Positions 24,528-33,454 of a stretch of 64,000 nucleotides of DNA are shown one piece after another. How positions within the stretch are numbered: position 1 is the stretch's first letter; each line of letters opens with the position of its first letter. The translations under genes were made by a program, and so were the position numbers. Source of the DNA: USCg-Taylor sp050740455. Its GTDB lineage: Bacteria; Pseudomonadota; Gammaproteobacteria; JACCXJ01. The DNA lies in NCBI GenBank assembly GCA_050740455.1, contig JBOIDF010000001.1, positions 69,519 to 133,518 of the forward strand, written 5' to 3'. Below the pieces are notes generated by a model that was given only the letters and a program-made list of their open reading frames with translations, searched no databases and was not told where the DNA came from.

Positions 24528-25643
24528 GTGGCTGAGGGCGATAGGGGGTTCGACTTCAAGGCCCACGAGCAGGCCGCGGTCGCCGCTTACCTTGAGCGGC
24601 GAAGCTTCTTTGAGGATCTCGCGGCAGTTGTAGGGCGAATCGTCGAAGAGTCGTTGAAGCGCCGCGGCATCAAGGTTCATTCCGTTCAGTCTCGGGCGAA
24701 GGATCCCACGAGCTTCGGAAAGAAGGCGGCACTCCCCTCCGAGGCGGATCCGACGAGACCAAGATACGGGCGGCCGATCGAGGAAATCACCGACCTTGCT
24801 GGAGTCCGCGTCATTACGTACTTCCCCAGCACTCTCGCACACATCGATCGCATGCTTGCCGATGAGTTCCGTGTTGTTGAACGCTCTGACAAGGGGGCGG
24901 TTCTTATTGAGGAAGACCGGTTCGGTTATCAAAGCATTCACTACGTGGTGAAGCTTTCGCCCCAGCGATCACTCCTCCCTGAGTACACTCGATTTTCTGA
25001 TGCGATCACGGAGATCCAGGTCCGCACGATCCTTCAACACGCGTGGGCGGAAATCGAGCACGATATTCAGTACAAGTCGGCGGCGGTGATTCCGACTGAG
25101 ATACGCCGGCGATTCCTGACGCTTGCCGGTATGCTTGAGATCGCCGATCGGGAGTTTCAGGCGATACAGGACGAGGACAGAAGACTCACGGAGCACGCGC
25201 GTTCGCAAGTCGCAGGCGGCAGACTTACGGAAGTCGAAATCACTCCAGACGCCCTAAGAGCGTTCCTGGATCAGCGTCTGGGACCCGACGGCCGAATCTC
25301 CGACTTCTCCTACAATTGGACCGCGCGGCTACTCAGAAAGCTCGGATTTCAGACACTTGACCAGGTTGAGAGCTGCATTCGCGGCTACGACGACGACCGG
25401 CTGAGTCGGAATGCCGTTGGCAGTCGGCAAGGGCAGACAACCCGCTTCGAGTACATGCTTCTGGCGGGAATGGGAGAGAACTACATTCGTCGGCACATGT
25501 TCTCGGGCCAACCCTGGTTCGGCCAAGCCGATCAGGAACGGCTTGAGAAGTTCCGTGCTCAGGGCGTCGAAGTGCGAAATTACGACCCGACCGCGCCTCA
25601 GGTTGACGGAGCCGGAGCCGCGGATCAAGCTGGGCGAGTATGA
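24528..25643 (+). CDS. RelA/SpoT-domain nucleotide pyrophosphokinase
   Basis: A 371-aa protein. Residues about 25-200 form a (p)ppGpp-synthetase domain: VQSRAKDPTSFGKK, GRPIEEITDLAGVRVITYF, EEDRFGYQSIHYVVKL and EIQVRTILQHAWAEIEHDIQYK. No HD hydrolase and no TGS/ACT domains are present. The C-terminal 170 residues are unlike the housekeeping RelA/SpoT tail. GTG at 24528 has GAGGG upstream; GTG at 24477 is an alternative. Standing alone after a toxin-antitoxin pair, it could be a small alarmone synthetase or a toxic pyrophosphokinase of the toxSAS/CapRel kind; this is not decided by the sequence. Confidence 0.8.
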   Translation: MAEGDRGFDFKAHEQAAVAAYLERRSFFEDLAAVVGRIVEESLKRRGIKVHSVQSRAKDPTSFGKKAALPSEADPTRPRYGRPIEEITDLAGVRVITYFPSTLAHIDRMLADEFRVVERSDKGAVLIEEDRFGYQSIHYVVKLSPQRSLLPEYTRFSDAITEIQVRTILQHAWAEIEHDIQYKSAAVIPTEIRRRFLTLAGMLEIADREFQAIQDEDRRLTEHARSQVAGGRLTEVEITPDALRAFLDQRLGPDGRISDFSYNWTARLLRKLGFQTLDQVESCIRGYDDDRLSRNAVGSRQGQTTRFEYMLLAGMGENYIRRHMFSGQPWFGQADQERLEKFRAQGVEVRNYDPTAPQVDGAGAADQAGRV

Positions 25644-25885
25644 GCGCCACAGGGCTGGGTAGAGGCTACGATCCAGCGGGAGTGAACGGTCTAACTTCGG
25701 CATGCAGCCGACGGCCCGCGGCCGCGGCTGATGCCCGCGTTCAGTGTCCGCTTTAGAATAAATCATCGTGCATGCACCAATGACTCTTTTGAGTCCGGAA
25801 ACCAAAATTCAAACTGAGACACTACCCCCTTTCCTACCTCTGGCCAGAACCGATGATTTTCGCTATCCTCTTGCACCCTTGAAGC

Positions 25886-25962
25886 AGGCGCGTAGCTCAG
25901 CTGGTTAGAGCACCACCTTGACATGGTGGGGGTCGTTGGTTCGAGTCCAATCGCGCCTACCA
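25886..25962 (+). tRNA. tRNA-Val (GAC)
   Basis: A 77-nt cloverleaf with CCA encoded. The acceptor stem is AGGCGCG/CGCGCCT. The anticodon stem CCACC/GGTGG encloses loop TTGACAT with anticodon GAC, and TTCGAGT is the T loop. Confidence 0.96.
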
Positions 25963-26069
25963 CAACCTTTGATACTGCGGGGTGTTAAACGTCAATAATT
26001 TAAAATCTCCGAGAGTTCGGCGATGGAATCGCTAGAGCCAACCGAACGCGCAAGCGCCTAAATCGCCCC

Positions 26070-27998
26070 ATGCCCGCAGTCACCCTCCCCGACGGGAGCC
26101 GCAAGGAATTTCCGCAACCGGTGTCCGTGGCCGACGTTGCCCAGGCGATCGGCCCCGGTCTCGCCCGCGCCGCCTTGGCCGGCAAGGTCGATGGACGTCT
26201 TGTGGACACCTCGTATGTCATCGACCGGGATTGTCAGGTCTCCGTCGTTAAAGCTACCGACCCCGAAGGGCTCGAGGTCCTGCGCCATAGCTGCGCGCAC
26301 CTCCTGGCGCAAGCGGTCAAGAGCCTGTTTCCCAGCGCTCAGGTGACGATCGGTCCGGTAATTGACGATGGATTTTATTACGACTTTGCCTACGAACGTG
26401 CCTTCACACCCGAGGATCTCGAGGCCATCGAGGCCAAGATGCGGGATCTCGCCAAGAGCGATTTCAAGGTGACTCGCTCCCTGCTGCCGCGCGACGAAGC
26501 CGTGGTGTTTTTTCGAAGCTTGGGGGAACACTACAAGGCCGAGATCATCGCCTCCATCCCCGACGGGGACGAGATCTCGCTCTACGGCCAGGGCGATTTC
26601 ATTGATCTCTGCCGCGGTCCGCATGTCCCCAGCACCGGCAAGCTCAAGGCCTTCAAGCTCACCAAGGTAGCCGGCGCCTATTGGCGCGGGGATCCGCGTA
26701 ACGAAATGCTGCAACGGATTTACGGCACCGCGTGGCCGGACCAACAGGCGCTCGATACCTATCTCCGGCGCCTGGAAGAGGCGGAGAAACGTGATCACCG
26801 GAAGATTGGCAAGCACTTGCACCTCTTTCATATGCAACCCGAGGCGCCGGGGATGGTGTTCTGGCACCCGAAGGGGTGGGCGATCTATCAGACGATCCAA
26901 GCTTACATTCGCGAGAAACTGCACCGGCATGGTTACCAGGAAGTCCGGACCCCGGAGGTCGTGGATCGAAGCCTGTGGGAACGATCCGGGCATTGGGATA
27001 AATTCCGCGAGGTCATGTTTACCACCAGCTCGGAGAACCGCGATTACGCGGTCAAGCCTATGAACTGCCCGTGCCATGTGCAGATCTTCAACCAGAGCCT
27101 GCGCAGCTACCGGGAGCTGCCGCTGCGGCTGGCCGAATTCGGTTCTTGCCATCGTAACGAGCCGTCGGGCACCTTGCACGGGCTGATGCGCGCGCGCCAT
27201 TTCGTGCAAGACGACGCGCATATCTTCTGCACCGACGATCAGATCCAAGCGGAGGTCTCGGCCTTTATCGATCTGCTGTTCGAGGTGTATGGCGATTTCG
27301 GTTTTACCGACGTCATCGTGAAACTCTCCACGCGTCCCGCGGAGCGCGTCGGCAGCGACGCTGTCTGGGACAAGGCGGAGCAGGCGCTCGAAGTGGCGTT
27401 GAACGCCAAGCGTCTCGCGTGGGCGCTGCAACCGGGTGAAGGGGCTTTTTACGGTCCAAAGATTGAGTTCTCACTCACCGATTGTATCGGGCGCGTCTGG
27501 CAATGCGGCACCATTCAGGTCGACTTTTCGATGCCGGAGCGTTTGGGCGCCCACTATGTCGCCGAGGACGGCGCGCGCCGCACGCCCGTGATGCTGCACC
27601 GGGCGATCCTAGGCTCGTTGGAGCGTTTTATCGGGATCCTGATCGAGGAGCATGCCGGGGCCTTGCCATTATGGCTGGCGCCGCTACAAGCCGCGGTTCT
27701 CAACATCACCGATAGCCAAGCCGAGTACGCACAGCGGCTTGCGGAAACCCTTGTAACTCACGGATTTCGAGTGGTTCCTGACTTGAGAAATGAAAAGATC
27801 GGCCTTAAAATCCGCGAGCACACCTTGCAGCGAGTGCCGTATATGATCATCGCCGGCGACCGAGAGATGCGGACAAACACCGTCTCGGTGCGCACACGCG
27901 CCGGTAAGGATTTGGGGACGATGAGCTTGATCGAGATGACTGAGCGCCTACAAACCGAGATCACGACGCGCGGCCGGAGTCATCAGCGGGAGGATTGA
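26070..27998 (+). CDS. thrS: Threonyl-tRNA synthetase
   Basis: A 642-aa enzyme, exactly the E. coli length. The N-terminal TGS domain (1-60) is followed by the editing domain with HSCAHLLAQAVK and YYDFAYERAF, the class-II catalytic core with the zinc cysteine in MNCPCH, motif 2 FGSCHRNEPSG and HFVQDDAHIFC, and the C-terminal anticodon-binding domain (APLQAAVLNITD...). It heads the thrS-infC-rpmI-rplT-pheS-pheT-ihfA cluster. Confidence 0.98.
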   Translation: MPAVTLPDGSRKEFPQPVSVADVAQAIGPGLARAALAGKVDGRLVDTSYVIDRDCQVSVVKATDPEGLEVLRHSCAHLLAQAVKSLFPSAQVTIGPVIDDGFYYDFAYERAFTPEDLEAIEAKMRDLAKSDFKVTRSLLPRDEAVVFFRSLGEHYKAEIIASIPDGDEISLYGQGDFIDLCRGPHVPSTGKLKAFKLTKVAGAYWRGDPRNEMLQRIYGTAWPDQQALDTYLRRLEEAEKRDHRKIGKHLHLFHMQPEAPGMVFWHPKGWAIYQTIQAYIREKLHRHGYQEVRTPEVVDRSLWERSGHWDKFREVMFTTSSENRDYAVKPMNCPCHVQIFNQSLRSYRELPLRLAEFGSCHRNEPSGTLHGLMRARHFVQDDAHIFCTDDQIQAEVSAFIDLLFEVYGDFGFTDVIVKLSTRPAERVGSDAVWDKAEQALEVALNAKRLAWALQPGEGAFYGPKIEFSLTDCIGRVWQCGTIQVDFSMPERLGAHYVAEDGARRTPVMLHRAILGSLERFIGILIEEHAGALPLWLAPLQAAVLNITDSQAEYAQRLAETLVTHGFRVVPDLRNEKIGLKIREHTLQRVPYMIIAGDREMRTNTVSVRTRAGKDLGTMSLIEMTERLQTEITTRGRSHQRED

Positions 27999-28001
27999 GA
28001 T

Positions 28002-28514
28002 ATCGATAAGAAAAATCGGGTGAATGCTTCGATCAGCGCGCCACGCGTGCGCTTGATCGGGCCGGACGGGAATCAAGTCGGCGTTGTTTCACTGGCGGAG
28101 GCTCAGAAGTCTGCGGAGGAGAATAACCTAGACCTGGTAGAGATTGTCCCGACGGCGGACCCTCCCGTTTGCCGCGTGATGGACTTCGGCAAGTTCCTGT
28201 TCGAGTTGAGTAAAAAGCGCCATGCCCAAAAACGCAAGCAGAAGCAGATTCAGGTCAAGGAAATCAAACTCCGGCCCGGCACGGATGAAGGCGATTACCA
28301 GATCAAGCTCCGGAACATGCTCCGGTTTCTCGGCGAGGGGGACAAAGTCAAGGTCACGCTCCGGTTTCGGGGCCGGGAGATGGCGCACCAAGACCTGGGA
28401 GCGCAGATGCTGAAACGGGTCGAAGCGGATTTGGCCACGCATGCGGTCGTCGAGCAGTTCCCGCGTCTCGAGGGGCGGCAAATGGTGATGGTGGTGTCGC
28501 CCAAACGCGCATGA
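28002..28514 (+). CDS. infC: Translation initiation factor IF-3 (AUC start)
   Basis: IF-3 binds the 30S subunit and checks the start codon and initiator tRNA. About 170 aa: the N-domain (RVRLIGPDGNQVGVVSLAEA), linker (KKRHAQKRKQKQIQVKEIKLRP) and C-domain are complete. ATC at 28002 is chosen as start because GGGAGG lies eight bases upstream, the codon is 3 bp after the thrS stop, and it restores the family N-terminus (DKKNRVN). A GTG at 28020 would shorten it. Non-standard AUU/AUC starts of infC are known to underlie autoregulation by IF-3. Confidence 0.95.
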   Translation: MDKKNRVNASISAPRVRLIGPDGNQVGVVSLAEAQKSAEENNLDLVEIVPTADPPVCRVMDFGKFLFELSKKRHAQKRKQKQIQVKEIKLRPGTDEGDYQIKLRNMLRFLGEGDKVKVTLRFRGREMAHQDLGAQMLKRVEADLATHAVVEQFPRLEGRQMVMVVSPKRA

Positions 28515-28544
28515 TTATAAGCACCGTCAGTTGAGGAGTAGGAA

Positions 28545-28742
28545 ATGCCAAAGTTAAAAACCAATCGAGGCGCGGCGAAACGCTTCAAACGTACCGCCTC
28601 GGGCCGGTTCAAGCACCGGCAGGCATACAAGAGCCATATCTTGACCAAGAAGAGCGCCAAGCGGAAACGGCAATTGTGCGGGTTGCTGATCATCGACGGT
28701 TCCGACCAACGCGCGATCACCAAAATGATGCCGTACTCCTAG
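28545..28742 (+). CDS. rpmI: Ribosomal protein L35
   Basis: A 65-aa basic 50S protein of the standard length: MPKLKTNRGAAKRFKRTASG, then HILTKKSAKRKRQL. GAGGAG lies six bases before the ATG. It lies between infC and rplT as in most bacteria. Confidence 0.98.
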   Translation: MPKLKTNRGAAKRFKRTASGRFKHRQAYKSHILTKKSAKRKRQLCGLLIIDGSDQRAITKMMPYS

Positions 28743-28757
28743 GGAATGTAAGCTGCC

Positions 28758-29114
28758 ATGCCAAGAGTAAAACGTGGAGTCACCGCGCGCGCAAGACACA
28801 AGAAGGTCCTCGCACAGGCGAAGGGCTATCGCGGCCGGCGCAAGAATGTCTACCGGATCGCCAAACAATGCGTCACCCGTGCCCAGCAATACGCCTATCG
28901 CGATCGGCGTCAGCGCAAACGTCAGTTCCGGGCCTTGTGGATCGTGCGCATCAATGCCGCGGCCCGGCAATATGGGCTGTCCTACAGCCGTTTGATGGAC
29001 GGATTGCACAAGGCAGCCATCGAAATCGACCGCAAGATGCTCGCCCACCTCGCCGTCAGCGACCAGGCCGCGTTTGCCGAAATCGCGGAGGCCGCCAAGG
29101 CGACCTCCGCTTGA
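28758..29114 (+). CDS. rplT: Ribosomal protein L20
   Basis: A 118-aa 50S assembly protein of the usual length: MPRVKRGVTARARHKKVL, then RAQQYAYRDRRQRKRQFRALWI. In many bacteria L20 represses the rpmI-rplT mRNA; no clear pseudoknot was checked here. It starts 15 bp after rpmI. Confidence 0.98.
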   Translation: MPRVKRGVTARARHKKVLAQAKGYRGRRKNVYRIAKQCVTRAQQYAYRDRRQRKRQFRALWIVRINAAARQYGLSYSRLMDGLHKAAIEIDRKMLAHLAVSDQAAFAEIAEAAKATSA

Positions 29115-29201
29115 GGGCACTGCCGGCCAGTTAGTTTTTATAACGAGTAGCGCGGGGGACGGGGTTGGCCTTTCCTCTGTTTCTATCGGTACGTTTCACC
29201 C

Positions 29202-30221
29202 ATGCTCAACGTCGCAGAGGTCATCGCGCAAGCCGAGCGTTCGATCGCCGCGGCGCAAGACCTAAGCACCTTGGACGAGGTGCGCATCAGCCTACTCGGC
29301 AAGAAGGGCGTTCTGACGGCCTTATTGAAGCAATTGGGCGCCTTACCGCCCGCGCAGCGCCCGGCGGCGGGAAAGGCGATCAATGATGCCAAGGAAGCGG
29401 TCACCGGGGCCATCGCGAAACGCCAGGCGGTGTTGTACCAAGAGCACCTGGTCCGTTCGCTCGAGGCCGAGCGCATCGATGTAACCTTGCCCGGACGCGG
29501 GCAGCGCCCGGGTGGGCTGCATCCGGTCACCCGCACCTTGCAACGCATCGAATCGCTCTTGACCCAAATCGGTTTTGAGGCCGTCGAGGGCCCCGAGATC
29601 GAATCCGACTTTTATAATTTCGAGGCGCTCAATATCCCGCTCGAGCATCCCGCCCGGACGACGATGGATACGTTTTATTTCGATGAGCACACCGTACTCC
29701 GCACCCACACCTCACCGGTGCAGATCCGGGTCATGGAAGCGCGCAAGCCGCCCCTGCGGGTCATCGCGCCGGGGCGGGTATACCGCCGCGATTCCGACTT
29801 GACACACACGCCTATGTTTCATCAGGTCGAGGGCCTGATGGTCGATGTGGACGTAAGTTTCGCGCACCTCAAGGGGATCTTGCAGGATTTGATGCGCAAT
29901 TTTTTTGAGCAAGACAACTTGCGGTTGCGTTTTCGGCCTTCCTATTTCCCGTTCACCGAGCCTTCGGCGGAGGTTGATATCCAGTGTGTGATGTGCCGGG
30001 GAAGCGGCTGCCGCGTGTGCGGGCAGGGCGGGTGGTTGGAGGTGCTCGGGTGTGGGATGGTACACCCGCGGGTATTCGAACATGCCGGTATCGATAACGA
30101 AGCCTACACGGGCTTCGCCTTCGGCTTGGGGGTCGAGCGGCTGGCGATGCTGCGCTACGGCGTCAGCGATCTACGGATGTTCTTCGAGAACGATACCCGG
30201 TTCCTGACACAGTTTCGATAA
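29202..30221 (+). CDS. pheS: Phenylalanyl-tRNA synthetase alpha subunit
   Basis: A 339-aa class-II catalytic subunit. An N-terminal coiled-coil arm (1-90) is followed by the motif-2 region HTSPVQIRVME, FRPSYFPFTEPSAEVD and the motif-3 FAFGLGVERLAMLRYG. It works as an alpha2beta2 tetramer with PheT, encoded 19 bp downstream. The gap from rplT (87 bp) shows no phenylalanine-rich leader peptide like pheM. Confidence 0.98.
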   Translation: MLNVAEVIAQAERSIAAAQDLSTLDEVRISLLGKKGVLTALLKQLGALPPAQRPAAGKAINDAKEAVTGAIAKRQAVLYQEHLVRSLEAERIDVTLPGRGQRPGGLHPVTRTLQRIESLLTQIGFEAVEGPEIESDFYNFEALNIPLEHPARTTMDTFYFDEHTVLRTHTSPVQIRVMEARKPPLRVIAPGRVYRRDSDLTHTPMFHQVEGLMVDVDVSFAHLKGILQDLMRNFFEQDNLRLRFRPSYFPFTEPSAEVDIQCVMCRGSGCRVCGQGGWLEVLGCGMVHPRVFEHAGIDNEAYTGFAFGLGVERLAMLRYGVSDLRMFFENDTRFLTQFR

Positions 30222-30240
30222 CCGGCCCTGGGACCATAGC

Positions 30241-32622
30241 ATGCGTGTGAGCGAAGCCTGGCTCAGGGAGTGGGTCAATCCGCCGGTGGCGACGGCGGAA
30301 CTGGCGGAACGCCTTACCCTGGCGGGGTTCGAGGTCGACTCGGTGGAGCCGGTAGCGAAGGAGTTCCGGGATGTCGTTGCGGCCGAGATCGAAGCGCTGC
30401 ACCCGCACCCGACGCTTGCGCACCTGCGCGTCTGCGCCGTGAGCTACGGAGAACACACGCCGGCCGTGGTCGTCTGTGGCGCCACCAACATTCGCACCGG
30501 CATGCGTGTCCCTCTCGCCCGCATGGGCGCGGATCTGCCCGGGGGTGAGATCATCGAACGGGCATCCTTCGAGGGGGTGATTTCAGAGGGCATGCTCTGC
30601 TCAGCGAACGAGCTCGGATTGGCCGGGATCGGCGAGGGTATCCTGGAGCTTCCGCTCACGCTACCCGTCGGAGCGGATGTTTGGGAGGCATTAGCACTCG
30701 CGGACCGGGCGCTCGAGGTGGCTCTTACCCCCAATCGGGGTGACTGCCTGGGGGTGGCCGGGCTCGCCCGCGAGATCGGCGTTCTTTATGGCTGCCCTAT
30801 CCATGGCCTCGCGCCCCATCGGGTCGCGGTCGGAATCGATGAGGTTTGGCCGCTTACGATCGCCGCCCCGGAAGCCTGTCCGCATTACGCCGGCCGGGTG
30901 GTGCGCGGGATCGATCCACGGGCCGAGACGCCGCTCTGGATGCGCGAACGCTTGCGCCGCAGCGGTCTACGCAGCATTAGTTCGGTCGTCGATGTCACCA
31001 ATTTCGTGATGCTGGAGCTCGGACAGCCGATGCACGCCTTCGACCTCGAGAAACTCCAAGAACCCATCGTCGTGTGCTTTAGCCATCCGGGTGAGCGGCT
31101 CGCGCTCCTCGACGGACAGACGCTGGAGCTGGATGCGGACACCTTGGTGATCGCGGATGCCAAGCGACCGGTGGCTCTGGCCGGGATCATGGGCGGGGTG
31201 GAGACGGCGGTCACCGCGGCGACCCGCGCCGTGTTTCTGGAAAGCGCCTTTTTCACACCGGCGAGCGTGGCCGGCAAGGCGCGCCGCTACCATCTGCAAA
31301 CCGATTCCTCACACCGCTTCGAGCGCGGCGTCGATTTTGATCTCCAAGTCCGGGCCCTCGAGCGCGCGAGCGAGCTTTTGGTGGCGATCTGCGGCGGCCA
31401 GCCGGGCCCCGTGGTGGAGCGTCTCTACGCGGAACATCTTCCCCAGCGCCAGGTGATAAAATTACGGGCCAGCCGCATCGCGCGGGTTTTGGGAACGGAG
31501 GTCGCGGCGGCGGAAGTGGAAACTATCCTGACTCGCCTGGGGGTGCGGGTGAGCGGCGGGGATGGCGTTTGGGACTGCGTTCCGCCTTCCTTCCGCTTCG
31601 ATCTGGCCATCGAGGCCGATCTCATCGAGGAAGTGGCGCGCATCCGGGGCTACGAGACCATCCCCGGACAACCGCCGCGGCAGCGTATGAGCATGCGCGG
31701 GCGTCCAGAGGCCCAGATCGATCTCGGGCGCATTCGCCAGGTCTTGGTCGAGCGCGGCTATCAGGAGGCGATTACCTATAGTTTCGTGGATCCCGCTGTG
31801 CAGGCGCGCCTCACACCCGATCTCGAACCCGTGGCGCTAGCGAATCCGATCGCGAGCGATATGGCGGTCATGCGGACGAGCCTCTGGGCCGGGCTTCTGC
31901 AGGCGCTCAAGTACAACCAGAACCGTCAATGCGACCGCGTGCGTTTGTTCGAGAGCGGGCTCATCTTCGTCCGCGGACAAGGCGGGGTCGACCAGCGGCC
32001 GATGTTGGGGGGCGTACTCTGGGGTTTGCAAAATCCGGAGCAATGGGCCGAGCCCAAGCGGGGAGCAGATTTTTTCGATCTTAAAGGCGATGTCGAGGCT
32101 CTCTTGGCGCTCCGCGGCGAGACGCCCGAAGGTCTTTCTTATCAACCCAGTGAGCACCCCGCGTTACATCCATTCCATGCGAGCAGGGTTCACAAAGGGA
32201 ACCAATCGCTCGGCACTTTCGGTGCCCTGCACCCCGGGCTGGCGGCGGCCCTCGGGCTGGAACAAACGGTATTTCTCTTCGAGCTGGAGTTAAATCTTCT
32301 CACCCAAGGTTCGGTCTCACGATTCAGCCCCATCTCGAAGTTACCGATGGTTAGGCGCGATATTAGCCTGTTGGTGGACCGCGGCGTCGCGGCCGCCGAG
32401 CTGATACGGTGCGTCGCGGAAACAGCGCCAAATGGGCTAAAGGACTTACAGTTGTTTGATTTATATCAGGGCGAAGGTATTGATCCGAAGAAAAAAAGTA
32501 TTGCCTTGGGCTTGATCTTTCAAGGGACTTCAAGCACTCTAATAGACGCTGAAGTCGATCAGACGGTAGAGCGGGTCCTAAAGCGGTTGCGGGAACGATT
32601 CGAGGTCACATTGCGGAGTTAA
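30241..32622 (+). CDS. pheT: Phenylalanyl-tRNA synthetase beta subunit
   Basis: A 793-aa beta subunit (795 in E. coli). EMAP/tRNA-binding domain at about 40-150, B3/B4 editing domain (RGDCLGVAGLAREIGVLYG ... DVTNFVMLELGQPMHAFDLEKL), B5 (LIEEVARIRGYETIP), a catalytic-like domain and the C-terminal FDX-ACB anticodon domain (SKLPMVRRDISLLV). All parts are in order and uninterrupted. Confidence 0.98.
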   Translation: MRVSEAWLREWVNPPVATAELAERLTLAGFEVDSVEPVAKEFRDVVAAEIEALHPHPTLAHLRVCAVSYGEHTPAVVVCGATNIRTGMRVPLARMGADLPGGEIIERASFEGVISEGMLCSANELGLAGIGEGILELPLTLPVGADVWEALALADRALEVALTPNRGDCLGVAGLAREIGVLYGCPIHGLAPHRVAVGIDEVWPLTIAAPEACPHYAGRVVRGIDPRAETPLWMRERLRRSGLRSISSVVDVTNFVMLELGQPMHAFDLEKLQEPIVVCFSHPGERLALLDGQTLELDADTLVIADAKRPVALAGIMGGVETAVTAATRAVFLESAFFTPASVAGKARRYHLQTDSSHRFERGVDFDLQVRALERASELLVAICGGQPGPVVERLYAEHLPQRQVIKLRASRIARVLGTEVAAAEVETILTRLGVRVSGGDGVWDCVPPSFRFDLAIEADLIEEVARIRGYETIPGQPPRQRMSMRGRPEAQIDLGRIRQVLVERGYQEAITYSFVDPAVQARLTPDLEPVALANPIASDMAVMRTSLWAGLLQALKYNQNRQCDRVRLFESGLIFVRGQGGVDQRPMLGGVLWGLQNPEQWAEPKRGADFFDLKGDVEALLALRGETPEGLSYQPSEHPALHPFHASRVHKGNQSLGTFGALHPGLAAALGLEQTVFLFELELNLLTQGSVSRFSPISKLPMVRRDISLLVDRGVAAAELIRCVAETAPNGLKDLQLFDLYQGEGIDPKKKSIALGLIFQGTSSTLIDAEVDQTVERVLKRLRERFEVTLRS

Positions 32623-32638
32623 GCGCTAGTCCTAGCGC
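32623..32638 (+). promoter_or_regulatory. Perfect palindrome directly after pheT stop
   Basis: GCGCTAG-TC-CTAGCGC begins at the base after the pheT TAA. No T-run follows, so it is not a classical terminator. It lies in the short gap before ihfA and may be an mRNA hairpin or a protein-binding site. Confidence 0.5.
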
Positions 32639-32674
32639 GAGGGGTAGTTTGCAGTGTCTAACGAGGAAAAGGAT

Positions 32675-32983
32675 ATGAACACGGCGCTGACCAAGGCTGG
32701 GATGGCGGTCAAACTTTACGAAGAGGTTGGCTTGAATAAGCGTGAGGCCAAAGAGCTGGTGGAACAATTCTTCGAGGAGGTTCGGGCGGCGTTAGAGAGC
32801 GGGCGGCAGGTCAAGCTTTCCGGGTTTGGAAATTTCGACCTCAGAAAGAAAAACCGGCGCCCCGGCCGCAATCCGAAAACCGGAGAGGCGATACCTATCA
32901 GCGCTCGCCGGGTGGTGACCTTCCGGCCAGGACAGAAATTAAAGGCGAGAGTAGAAGCGTATGCTGGAAGCATCGAACAATAA
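32675..32983 (+). CDS. ihfA: Integration host factor alpha subunit
   Basis: A 102-aa DNA-bending protein working as a heterodimer with IHF-beta. Seen: ALTKAGMAVKLYEEVGLNKREAKELVEQFFEEVR, then KLSGFGNFDLR, the DNA-contacting RRPGRNPKTGE beta arm, and VVTFRPGQKLK. The ATG at 32675 has GAGG eight bases upstream and gives the normal N-terminus; a GTG at 32654 is possible. It overlaps the next gene by 23 bp. Confidence 0.96.
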   Translation: MNTALTKAGMAVKLYEEVGLNKREAKELVEQFFEEVRAALESGRQVKLSGFGNFDLRKKNRRPGRNPKTGEAIPISARRVVTFRPGQKLKARVEAYAGSIEQ

Positions 32984-33317
32984 CGAACTGCCCGCGATCC
33001 CGGGAAAGCGCTATTTCACCATCGGTGAAGTGAGCGATCTGTGCGCGGTAAAACCCCATGTACTGCGCTATTGGGAACAAGAATTTCCGCACTTGAAACC
33101 GATCAAGCGCCGCGGCAATCGGCGTTATTATCAGCGGCAGGATGTAATCCTGATCCGGCAGATCCGCAGCCTCCTGTATGAACAAGGGTTTACCATCGGC
33201 GGGGCGCGGCAGCGGCTCTCGGGGAACGAAGTGAAAGCCGATTCGAGCGTGAGCCAACAAATCATCCGGCAGTTGCGCGTCGAGCTCGAGCAAGTGCTCG
33301 ATATCCTGCGACGGTGA
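32961..33317 (+). CDS. MerR-family transcriptional regulator
   Basis: A 118-aa regulator with a winged helix (YFTIGEVSDLCAVKPHVLRYWEQEFPHLKP) and a short coiled coil, without metal-binding cysteines. This small MerR-type gene is the usual partner downstream of ihfA in gammaproteobacteria; its targets are unknown to me. It begins inside the end of ihfA, so translation is coupled. Confidence 0.9.
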   Translation: MLEASNNNELPAIPGKRYFTIGEVSDLCAVKPHVLRYWEQEFPHLKPIKRRGNRRYYQRQDVILIRQIRSLLYEQGFTIGGARQRLSGNEVKADSSVSQQIIRQLRVELEQVLDILRR

Positions 33318-33351
33318 TGGGCAGCGCGCCGGCGGCGGGGTACAATCCCTC

Positions 33352-33432
<81 letters not shown>

Positions 33433-33454
33433 TCCCTTCGAATTACCCGTACCG

